A stretch of 7,069 nt of DNA from Chlamydiota bacterium (GTDB lineage Bacteria > Chlamydiota > Chlamydiia > Chlamydiales > SLFE01): contig JAAKFL010000094.1 of the NCBI GenBank assembly GCA_011065065.1, forward strand, positions 1 through 7,069, given 5' to 3'. Below the pieces are notes generated by a model. That model saw nothing but the letters and a program-made list of their open reading frames with translations, had not been told where the DNA came from and did not search any database. Both the position numbers and the translations under genes were made by a program. Below, in pieces: positions 1-5,438 of the stretch (positions are counted from its first letter, which is position 1; each line of letters opens with the position of its first letter).

Positions 1-23
1 GATGCGCGAAGATGCGCGAAGAT
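1..23. repeat. 10-bp tandem repeat GATGCGCGAA (2.3 copies)
   Basis: GATGCGCGAA occurs twice in a row, followed by GAT. It begins at the window edge, so the array may be longer. The GCGAAGAT core is the reverse complement of the ATCTTCGCG seen at 339-347, so both belong to one repeat family present here in both orientations. Confidence 0.75.
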
Positions 24-123
24 TGGAATAATTTATGGTGACTTTACGATAGAAATATTTATTTAACATTTTTATTTTGTAAGGTTTAGACTAGATTAAT
101 TGACATTAGTCTGTTTCTTCGCG

Positions 124-244
124 CAGCAATTCCCGCTGGAAAATTTGTTGATAAAATATAATTTCACCACAGAGGTCGCAGAGAACACAGAGAAAGAAAT
201 AATGAGATTCTCTCTGAGTTCTCTGCGACCTCTGTGGTGATTTA
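124..244. repeat. 121-bp dispersed repeat, left copy
   Basis: This segment is base-for-base identical to 6949-7069 in the same orientation. It starts at CAGCAATTCCCGCTGG and runs to GTGGTGATTTA. The match stops abruptly on the left (G at 123, C at 6948). On the right it stops only because the window ends, so the true unit may be longer. It contains the hairpin listed separately and carries no coding signal. Confidence 0.95.
164..240. repeat. Long inverted repeat (hairpin) inside left repeat copy
   Basis: Arms 164-193 and 211-240 are reverse complements with one mismatch (187 against 217), leaving a 17-nt loop at 194-210. The outer 23 bp, beginning TCACCACAGAGGTCGCAGAG, pair perfectly. RNA read from either strand would fold into a strong stem. 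No T-tract follows, so it is not a standard intrinsic terminator. Repeats with CACCACAGAG / CTCTGTGGTG cores recur in many environmental bacterial genomes, as far as I recall; this was not checked. Confidence 0.9.
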
Positions 245-320
245 TGGTGCAAAAGTCTACGAGAAACCTATTTTCATGTAATTGATAATCAAAAAGATAT
301 GGTTCAGCGGGAACTTCTGT

Positions 321-350
321 TCTTCGCGTTTCTTCGCGATCTTCGCGGTT
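321..350. repeat. Imperfect 10-bp CTTCGCG tandem repeat (3 units)
   Basis: Three consecutive 10-mers read TCTTCGCGTT, TCTTCGCGAT and CTTCGCGGTT. The reverse complement is a CGCGAAGA run of the same family as 1-23, and a single unit (TTCTTCGCG) also sits at 115-123. Just upstream, CAGCGGGAA (305-313) is the inverse of the TTCCCGCTG in the 121-bp repeat, so both repeat types appear to travel as neighbouring modules. Confidence 0.75.
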
Positions 351-417
351 AAATTTTTAAGCCATTTACACCAAAATAAACATAATCGCTACTTACTAGA
401 AAAATGCTAAAGTCGAG

Positions 418-436
418 TCTGTGTCTCTGTGGTGAA
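418..436. repeat. Solo fragment of the CTCTGTGGTGAA repeat
   Basis: CTCTGTGGTGAA at 425-436 is the exact inverse of the left hairpin arm start (TTCACCACAGAG, 163-174). It also matches 230-240 directly over 11 bp. It looks like a degenerate or partial copy of the palindromic repeat. Its last bases run into the A-tract that forms the T-tract of the adjacent minus-strand terminator. Confidence 0.6.
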
Positions 437-470
437 AAAAATAAAAGGGCCTGATTTTGAAATCAGGTCC
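435..470 (-). terminator. Intrinsic terminator of the first porin gene
   Basis: On the minus strand, GGACCTGATTT pairs with AAATCAGGCCC (plus-strand 447-457 and 460-470, one A-C mismatch) around a two-base loop. It is followed by TTTTATTTTTTT (the complement of 435-446). It begins about 30 nt downstream of the stop codon at 500-502, the right place and orientation to end transcription of the omp gene. Confidence 0.85.
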
Positions 471-499
471 TTAAAAAGTTCAGTTGAGTGAAGTTCAGC

Positions 500-1627
500 T
501 TAGAAGCTCACTCCACCTCTAACAGTCAAACCTTGGTAGGTGACGCCACCGTTGGCACCCAAGACGTAACTGTTATTGTTGTTGCTGTCACCAACGAAGA
601 TGAATTGGTTGAGGTTCCACCAAATTTGATGTTCCCATCCAGCGAAAACGAAGAAGTCGTAGCAACCACAACAGTTTTGGTCGAAACGAACACCGATCAA
701 CAACTCAGCTACTGGAATGAGAACGCATTTCTCATACTTGAGATCGACGTTTTTCGTGATAGTAGGTGTAGGGTTTGTTGTGTTGTTTGTGAAATTATCT
801 TCACGGAATGAGCAAAGGTCAGAAAAGACAGCACTCAAAGCCATTCCACCCATAATTCTGAAGCATGGGGAAAATCTCCACGCCGCATCAAACCCGCTAC
901 GAAGACCAATTCCATCAAAATCGATCTTCATCTTGCTTTGTGTCCGGGTGATCAGGCCAGTATTGACGATTTCTTCGTAAGTCACAGTGTACTTAAGTTC
1001 TTGCCAAGTTGCTTTGAACCCGAGGTGTGGACGGAAATCAAAGCAGCAATTGACATCAAAAGTACGTCCCAAACCAAAGTCGAAAACGTTGAAATGGTTC
1101 TCCCACTCACCTCGAGCAAGGTTAATATTTGTGTTTCCGGCATAAGTCTCATTCCAAATCAAGGGACGAAGACCGGAAACAGTTTGAGCCACACTAACAG
1201 AGGTATCAAGATGCGAGAACAGGTATGTGTACTGACCGTAGAAATCCCAGTTGCAGCAACCAAGATTTAAGTGGAGTCCGACTCTAAATCCAGGTTCGAA
1301 TTTACACTTTGGAGCAAAGATACATCCTCTTTCAGAAGCTTCTACTGTATTGGAGTCTCCAAAGCCACCTCGTCGTGCAAATTCCAACCCTTCAGGATGA
1401 ACTTGCCAGTAGATAAAATCTCCATAGAGCATGTAATTCGTGTCACACATATCCATATAGCATGTATCTGGGCAACAGGGATCGACATAATACGGATCAG
1501 AATTGCAAGGATAGTAATCATCAGCAGAAGCTGTGCTTATAAAACACGTGAGTAGTACTGCAGTTGAGTACATTACCAATTGATTGAGTGCCTGTCTCAA
1601 AGTCACTCCATTTTTCAAATTTGACAT
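500..1627 (-). CDS. Cysteine-rich MOMP-like (Lpg1974-type) outer membrane beta-barrel, copy 1
   Basis: Predicted outer-membrane porin-like protein of 375 residues. A signal peptide is visible (hydrophobic stretch about 19-34, likely cleaved after ASA at 35). Alternating amphipathic strands follow, such as YGDFIYWQ (68-75), FRVGLHLNLG (114-123) and LTVRGGVSF at the C-terminus, where the final Phe fits a barrel-assembly signal. The mature part has 17 cysteines, including CC pairs at 51/52, 124/125, 194/195 and 319/320. Such content fits the disulphide-linked envelope of chlamydiae; the cross-linking itself is inference. The start at 1627 is supported by AAAGGAA (plus-strand 1636-1642) eight bases upstream; Met19 would be an alternative but lacks that site. 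It is a clear paralogue of the gene at 1747-2835. Resemblance is to the Legionella-type MOMP family rather than classical Chlamydia OmpA. Substrate specificity cannot be told. Confidence 0.88.
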   Translation of the reverse strand: MSNLKNGVTLRQALNQLVMYSTAVLLTCFISTASADDYYPCNSDPYYVDPCCPDTCYMDMCDTNYMLYGDFIYWQVHPEGLEFARRGGFGDSNTVEASERGCIFAPKCKFEPGFRVGLHLNLGCCNWDFYGQYTYLFSHLDTSVSVAQTVSGLRPLIWNETYAGNTNINLARGEWENHFNVFDFGLGRTFDVNCCFDFRPHLGFKATWQELKYTVTYEEIVNTGLITRTQSKMKIDFDGIGLRSGFDAAWRFSPCFRIMGGMALSAVFSDLCSFREDNFTNNTTNPTPTITKNVDLKYEKCVLIPVAELLIGVRFDQNCCGCYDFFVFAGWEHQIWWNLNQFIFVGDSNNNNSYVLGANGGVTYQGLTVRGGVSF

Positions 1628-1657
1628 TTCGATAATTCCTTTTGTTGAATGATTTTA

Positions 1658-1671
1658 CATTGCATGCAATG
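1658..1671. promoter_or_regulatory. 14-bp perfect palindrome upstream of porin copy 1
   Basis: CATTGCATGCAATG is a perfect palindrome placed 31 bp upstream of the start codon at 1627. It lies directly beyond the T-tract of the preceding terminator and just upstream of a TAAAAT hexamer on the minus strand. Position and symmetry fit an operator for a dimeric regulator, but a chance palindrome or the foot of a small RNA hairpin is possible. No known binding consensus is recognised. Confidence 0.35.
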
Positions 1672-1699
1672 AAAAAAAACTAGAGCACAGTAGTGGCTC
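1672..1699 (-). terminator. Probable intrinsic terminator between the two porin genes
   Basis: On the minus strand GAG-C-CAC pairs with GTGCTC around a TACT loop (one bulged C; plus-strand 1683-1699). It is followed two bases later by eight T residues (complement of 1672-1679). It lies about 50 nt past the stop codon at 1747-1749. The stem is short and bulged, so termination may be partial. If a promoter lies just upstream of it (see 1711-1737), it would act as a leader attenuator instead. Confidence 0.55.
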
Positions 1700-1710
1700 A
1701 CGCCATGTAA

Positions 1711-1737
1711 TTTATAGGAATGAATTTAAAATATCAA
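1711..1737 (-). promoter_or_regulatory. Possible promoter for porin copy 1
   Basis: The minus strand has TTGATA (plus-strand 1732-1737) and TATAAA (1711-1716) separated by 15 bp. Both hexamers match the sigma70/sigma66 consensus at five of six positions, but the spacer is short. The predicted start would precede the terminator-like hairpin at 1672-1699, which makes the assignment doubtful or implies attenuation. Confidence 0.25.
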
Positions 1738-1746
1738 TTGAGAAAG

Positions 1747-2835
1747 TTAAAAATCTAGCTTAAGCCTAACTGTGAGCCCTTGGTAAGTGACACCACCTTG
1801 AGGCCCAAACTCGAAATTGTTATTGACTGTGTCATTACTTATGAACAGAAATTGATTGAGATTCCACCATTTTTGAGTTTCCCAAGCCACAAGAATGGAA
1901 TACTCGTATCCCGTAAACATTTTTGCAACCCATTGCAGTCCGATTAACAATTCTGTTACGGGTAGCAAAACACAATGTTCATCCTTCAACCAGACGTTGG
2001 TTACAGAGATAGGATTGTTGGATAAAATGTTGTCTGTATGATCGTCTCTTCTATTTTGATTGAGATCAGAGTAAAGGGCACTCGTGGATATGCCTCCTAC
2101 AAAACTGAGGCAGCGGCATAACCTCCATTCTGCATCAAATCCTCCGCGCAAACCAACACCATTGAAATCGGTGACAAAGCAAATCTGATCTCGGGTGATT
2201 GTGGCGGTGTTGACAATATTTTCATAAGTGACACGATAATGATGTTTTTGCCAAGTTGTTTTCAGTCCAAGATGGGGACGGAAATTAAAGCAGCCTCCTA
2301 TGGGAAAATTGTGGCCCAATCCAAAATCAAAAACCGATACCTCAAAACCCCACTTTCCTTCTGCATAGTTGATATCTTCTGTGCCATTGACTCCATGATT
2401 CCAGATTAAGGGGTTTAACCCTGTGACACCATTCGCAACTCGCTTGGAACCTAACAGATTATTAGAAATATAGGTGTATCGTCCAAAGGCATCCCATGTG
2501 CAACATGGGAGATCGACTGTCAAGCCAATTCTAAATCCTGGTTTCGCCCGACATCCAGGCGACAAAATGGTCCCTGTTTCATCAACCGGTGTACCAGGAG
2601 CTCCACTAGATCCTCCATCCCGCGCAAATTCCAGCCCTTCTCCATAAATCTGCCAATATAAAAAATCGGCGTAAAGTTGATAGGTGAGGACTTTACAGTC
2701 TCCCCTCCAAGTGATAAAAGAACATGGCTCCCGTCCACAACACTCACCAAACATTAAGGGACGGCATGCGGCATGGGCTCCTGATGAAATCAGTAATAAG
2801 CCTAAGAATAGTAACAGTTTCGTTGAGAATCTCAT
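1747..2835 (-). CDS. Cysteine-rich MOMP-like (Lpg1974-type) outer membrane beta-barrel, copy 2
   Basis: Predicted porin-like outer-membrane protein of 362 residues, paralogous to copy 1. A classic signal peptide covers residues 1-22 (basic MRFSTK, a leucine-rich core, AHA cleavage site). Shared blocks include YxDFxYWQ (55-62), EGLEFAR (66-72), FDFGLG (169-174), FRPHLGxKxTWQ (185-196), NQF near 327-329 and GGVTYQGLTVR (347-357), ending in a C-terminal Phe. The mature protein has 13 cysteines against 17 in copy 1: it lacks the CCGC cluster before the last strands (KMFTGYEY instead) but has an LCRC at 239-242. The start at 2835 is preceded by AGGAG ten bases upstream. It is the upstream member of the tandem pair, with its own likely promoter in the divergent region. 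Function as a porin or adhesin is inferred from family resemblance. Confidence 0.87.
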   Translation of the reverse strand: MRFSTKLLLFLGLLLISSGAHAACRPLMFGECCGREPCSFITWRGDCKVLTYQLYADFLYWQIYGEGLEFARDGGSSGAPGTPVDETGTILSPGCRAKPGFRIGLTVDLPCCTWDAFGRYTYISNNLLGSKRVANGVTGLNPLIWNHGVNGTEDINYAEGKWGFEVSVFDFGLGHNFPIGGCFNFRPHLGLKTTWQKHHYRVTYENIVNTATITRDQICFVTDFNGVGLRGGFDAEWRLCRCLSFVGGISTSALYSDLNQNRRDDHTDNILSNNPISVTNVWLKDEHCVLLPVTELLIGLQWVAKMFTGYEYSILVAWETQKWWNLNQFLFISNDTVNNNFEFGPQGGVTYQGLTVRLKLDF

Positions 2836-2873
2836 CAGTCAAATGCTCCTAATCGACAATCATGTAAAAAAAT

Positions 2874-2902
2874 ACTTTAAATTAGAAAAAAAATTAAATC
2901 AA
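2874..2902 (-). promoter_or_regulatory. Candidate promoter for porin copy 2
   Basis: The minus strand has TTGATT (plus-strand 2897-2902), a 17-bp spacer containing a T8 run, and TAAAGT (2874-2879). Each hexamer matches the sigma70-type consensus at four of six positions. The predicted leader is about 30 nt and includes the AGGAG ribosome site. The AT-rich spacer recalls those of chlamydial sigma66 promoters. This is a pattern call in AT-rich DNA, so chance matches are likely. Confidence 0.35.
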
Positions 2903-2973
2903 TGAAAATTATGTGAGGAATGCTTTTTGGAGAGTCTGATTGATTTTTTTCTAAGATACTCACAATAAGACTC

Positions 2974-3002
2974 TTTCCATCTTAATCCAATTTGTGGATA
3001 AT
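2974..3002 (+). promoter_or_regulatory. Candidate promoter for the aas-like gene
   Basis: TTTCCA (2974-2979), a 17-bp spacer and GATAAT (2997-3002; five of six match) would start transcription near 3009. That leaves a leader of about 26 nt carrying AGAAG (3022-3026) eight bases before the ATG. A TATAAA at 3009-3014 is an alternative -10 without a good -35. Confidence 0.35.
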
Positions 3003-3034
3003 AGGTGGTATAAATAAAAAAAGAAGATCATGTT

Positions 3035-5275
3035 ATGGATACCAAATTTCCGGAAAAGAAGAGAAGGTTTAAATTATTTTTTAAATGTCTCTTTTTCATA
3101 CTTTCCTTCACGATTTATCGCTTTCGAATTAAAGGGAAGCAGCATTTCCCCAAGAACGGGCCTGGGTTACTTGCGACGAATAGGCTCTCTTTAATTGATA
3201 TGTTTTTTCTTCAGGCGAAGTCCAAGAGAGAGATCCATTTTCTGATTCCGAAGCATTATTATCAACAGTGGTGGATACGTCCATTTACTCAATTTTTATG
3301 TGTGATACCGGTGACGACGACTGAACAGCCTGGGCTTTTGGTGAAAGAGCTTCGGGTGGCGGGAGAGTTATTGAATAATGGGTATCTTGTTTGTCTATAT
3401 CCCGAAGAAAACGCCAATCATACAGGGATGATGCTTTCTTTCCGTCGCTGTCTTGAGATCATTATGAAAGGTCGGGATGTGCCGATTGTCCCGGTTTATG
3501 TGGATAATATTTGGGGAGGGTTTTTTGATGAACGGTTTGGTCGAGTTGTCTTGAGACATTTTCCTCATCCCATCACGATTTATTTTGGTGAAGCCCTTGA
3601 TTTTCGGACTCCTGTTTCCGAGATTATTGGAAAGATTCAGGAGCTGGGGTATGAAGCATGGATGGTGCGAAAGAAGCAAATGCAGCCTGTCCATCATGGT
3701 TTCATCAAAAATGTTCGCGCCAGACCATTTCGAAAAATTATTGGTGATGAGAAGACGGGGGATTTGAGTTATTTTAAGACCTTGGTCGGAGGAATCGCTC
3801 TTTCAAGAAAGTTAAATTCACAGTGGCAAGGAGATGATAATGTGGGAGTCATATTACCACAATGTGTGGCTTCGGTTCTTGCAAACGTCGCTGTGACGTT
3901 GTCTGGTAGAGCTGTGGTGAATTTAAATTTTTCTACGGGGATTGAGCCCATACTTTCTGCCATCCGCCAAGCAGATCTCAATGTCGTGCTGACAAGTCGT
4001 GAGTTTCTTGAAAAGGTGGATTTAGAGTTTCCAGATGAAGTGAACCTTGTTTTTCTTGAGGATATTAAAAGTACCATCACCTCAAAAGATCGGATCAAAG
4101 CTTTGCTGTTGGCTCTTACGGCACCGATACGTCTGATCGAAAAAATGTGCGGGGCTCGTAAAAAAATCAAAATTGATGATACTTTGTCCATTATTTTTAC
4201 CAGTGGGTCTACAGGAGATCCTAAAGGAGTTGAGCTAAGTCATTTCAATGTCGGGTCGAATGCCGATTCTATATCACAGGTGCTTCTAACAAGTACGGGA
4301 AGGGAGAGCACGATGGCGATTTTGCCTTTCTTCCATTCATTTGGCTATATGTTATTGTGGTTAGGCCTTAATTATGATCTCGAGCTGAAATTATATCCAA
4401 ACCCCTTAGACTATGCCGTTATTGGGGACCTCATTGAAAAATATAAAGTCTCGATAGTGATCAGCACCCCGACATTTTTGCGGGGTTATGTAAAAAAGAT
4501 TCCTTCAGAAAAGTTTCGTTATGTGCGTTGTATGTTGACTGGGGCCGAAAGGATGCCCCGTCTGTTGGCAGAAGCTTTTGAAGAAAAGTATCATATCATC
4601 CCAATTGAAGGCTATGGGACTACTGAATGTAGTCCTGTCATCTCTACAAATATGCTCGATTGTCGGGAAGGAGGTGATTATCCTTGCGGTTATGTGCCAG
4701 GGACTGTTGGCCAACCTCTGCCTGGTGTTATGGTCAAAGTTGTTGATCCCGATACATTTGATGAACTTCCGTATGAAATTCCCGGTATGGTTCTTGTGAA
4801 GGGGCCGAATGTGATGAAGGGATACTTAAATCGCCCAGATTTGACGGAAGAAGTGATGCGAGATGGATGGTATGTGACTGGGGATATTGGGATTCTTGAT
4901 CATGATGGATATTTGCATATTACTGATCGTTTGAGTCGTTTCAGTAAGATTGGTGGCGAGATGGTTCCGCATGGTCGTGTTGAAGAGGCTTTGCATTTAG
5001 CAGCACAGTTGGATCCGTTGGTTTTTGCCGTCACCTCAGTCCCTGATAAACGGAAAGGAGAAAAGTTAGTGGTCTTACATACTTATGATGAAAATTTGGT
5101 GAAAGATTTGGTCAATAAGCTGTCGGACCAAGGGCTTCCAAATCTGTTTATCCCAAAGCGAGATTATTTTGTGAAGGTGGACCACCTTCCAGTTCTTGGA
5201 AGCGGGAAGTTGGATTTGAGAGCTTTAAGAAATCATGCCCGAAGTAAGTTCTCAAAAAACATAGCTCGAGCTTAG
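3035..5275 (+). CDS. aas: Aas-like fusion: degenerate PlsC acyltransferase + acyl-ACP/CoA synthetase
   Basis: A 746-residue two-domain protein laid out like E. coli Aas (about 719 residues), which re-acylates lysophospholipid using fatty acid activated on ACP. Residues 12-30 are hydrophobic and would associate with the inner membrane. The PlsC-like domain spans about 30-210. Its motif I reads TNRLSLID (48-55), with Arg50 where the family has the catalytic His. Motif III reads YPEENANHTG (122-131) instead of FPEG. VPIVPVYVDNIWGG (149-162) matches the later family motif. The AMP-binding domain (about 240-746) is intact: P-loop IIFTSGSTGDPKG (386-398), YGTTE (527-531), YVTGD (613-617), DRLSRFSKIGGE (631-642) and the C-terminal lysine in GSGKLDL (Lys725). 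The likely activity is ATP-dependent acylation of ACP or CoA; acyl transfer is doubtful. The start has a weak AGAAG site. Its TAG stop lies in the TTAG flanking the palindromic element. Confidence 0.85.
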   Translation: MDTKFPEKKRRFKLFFKCLFFILSFTIYRFRIKGKQHFPKNGPGLLATNRLSLIDMFFLQAKSKREIHFLIPKHYYQQWWIRPFTQFLCVIPVTTTEQPGLLVKELRVAGELLNNGYLVCLYPEENANHTGMMLSFRRCLEIIMKGRDVPIVPVYVDNIWGGFFDERFGRVVLRHFPHPITIYFGEALDFRTPVSEIIGKIQELGYEAWMVRKKQMQPVHHGFIKNVRARPFRKIIGDEKTGDLSYFKTLVGGIALSRKLNSQWQGDDNVGVILPQCVASVLANVAVTLSGRAVVNLNFSTGIEPILSAIRQADLNVVLTSREFLEKVDLEFPDEVNLVFLEDIKSTITSKDRIKALLLALTAPIRLIEKMCGARKKIKIDDTLSIIFTSGSTGDPKGVELSHFNVGSNADSISQVLLTSTGRESTMAILPFFHSFGYMLLWLGLNYDLELKLYPNPLDYAVIGDLIEKYKVSIVISTPTFLRGYVKKIPSEKFRYVRCMLTGAERMPRLLAEAFEEKYHIIPIEGYGTTECSPVISTNMLDCREGGDYPCGYVPGTVGQPLPGVMVKVVDPDTFDELPYEIPGMVLVKGPNVMKGYLNRPDLTEEVMRDGWYVTGDIGILDHDGYLHITDRLSRFSKIGGEMVPHGRVEEALHLAAQLDPLVFAVTSVPDKRKGEKLVVLHTYDENLVKDLVNKLSDQGLPNLFIPKRDYFVKVDHLPVLGSGKLDLRALRNHARSKFSKNIARA

Positions 5276-5438
5276 CCCAAGTTTACCTCTTGTAGTGCAG
5301 AATTTTCAAAGTATTGTTTGTCCTAGGGGATTTACGATTTTTGAGATAGGGTTTGTTAACCCAGCTCAAAAATTGTAAATCACTTAGGGCTAACAAGACG
5401 AAGAAAATTCTGCACTACAAGAGGTAAACTTGGGTTAG
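5272..5438. mobile_element. MITE-like 159-bp palindromic element with TTAG duplication
   Basis: The element occupies 5276-5434. Its ends, 5276-5307 and 5403-5434, are perfect 32-bp inverted repeats (CCCAAGTTTACCTCTTGTAG... inward). The inner arms pair at about three quarters of positions, and the centre (5349-5362) is a small GGGTT-TGTT-AACCC hairpin, so the whole unit can form one cruciform. TTAG occurs directly on both sides (5272-5275 and 5435-5438), consistent with a 4-bp target duplication. TTAG fits the YTAR target described for the IS5 group, but I do not recognise the terminal repeats. It encodes nothing. It exactly fills the gap between two convergent genes and may now also act as a two-way transcription barrier, although no T-tract follows either arm. 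Confidence 0.75.

Larger units (their letters stand above)
1..433. other. Gene-free, repeat-rich left flank
   Basis: No convincing coding region is seen here on either strand. The stretch is mostly a mosaic of short repeats: a 10-bp tandem repeat at 1-23, a 121-bp repeat with a long hairpin at 124-244, a run of CTTCGCG units at 321-350 and a CTCTGTGGTGAA fragment near 425-436. The segments 24-110 and 245-300 are plain AT-rich sequence in which I see nothing. The only gene-related element is the terminator of the next gene, just to the right. The region resembles an intergenic graveyard of dispersed extragenic repeats. Confidence 0.7.

Noticed and set aside
1..436. CRISPR-like array
   Set aside because: The repeats are irregularly spaced, occur in both orientations, are internally palindromic over most of their length and lack regular unique spacers; no cas gene is present.
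488..1555. Several plus-strand open frames (up to about 110 codons) opposite the first porin gene
   Set aside because: They lie antisense to a long well-supported gene with signal peptide and family resemblance, have no good ribosome sites and show no recognisable domains; they are shadows.
2763..2835. Porin copy 2 as a lipoprotein (Cys24 shortly after the signal peptide)
   Set aside because: The residues before Cys24 (AHAA) do not fit a lipobox with Leu-type residue at -3, while AHA at 20-22 is a good signal peptidase I site, as expected for a barrel.
3030..3188. ATG at 3030, five bases before the chosen aas start, opening a short frame of about 50 codons
   Set aside because: It is out of frame with the long gene and has no similarity I recognise. 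The downstream ATG at 3035 has the better spacing from AGAAG and opens the full-length protein.
5276..5434. Simple bidirectional intrinsic terminator
   Set aside because: The palindrome is far longer than a terminator, has no T-tract directly after either arm, and is flanked by a 4-bp direct duplication, which fits a mobile element better. A secondary role as a transcription barrier stays open.
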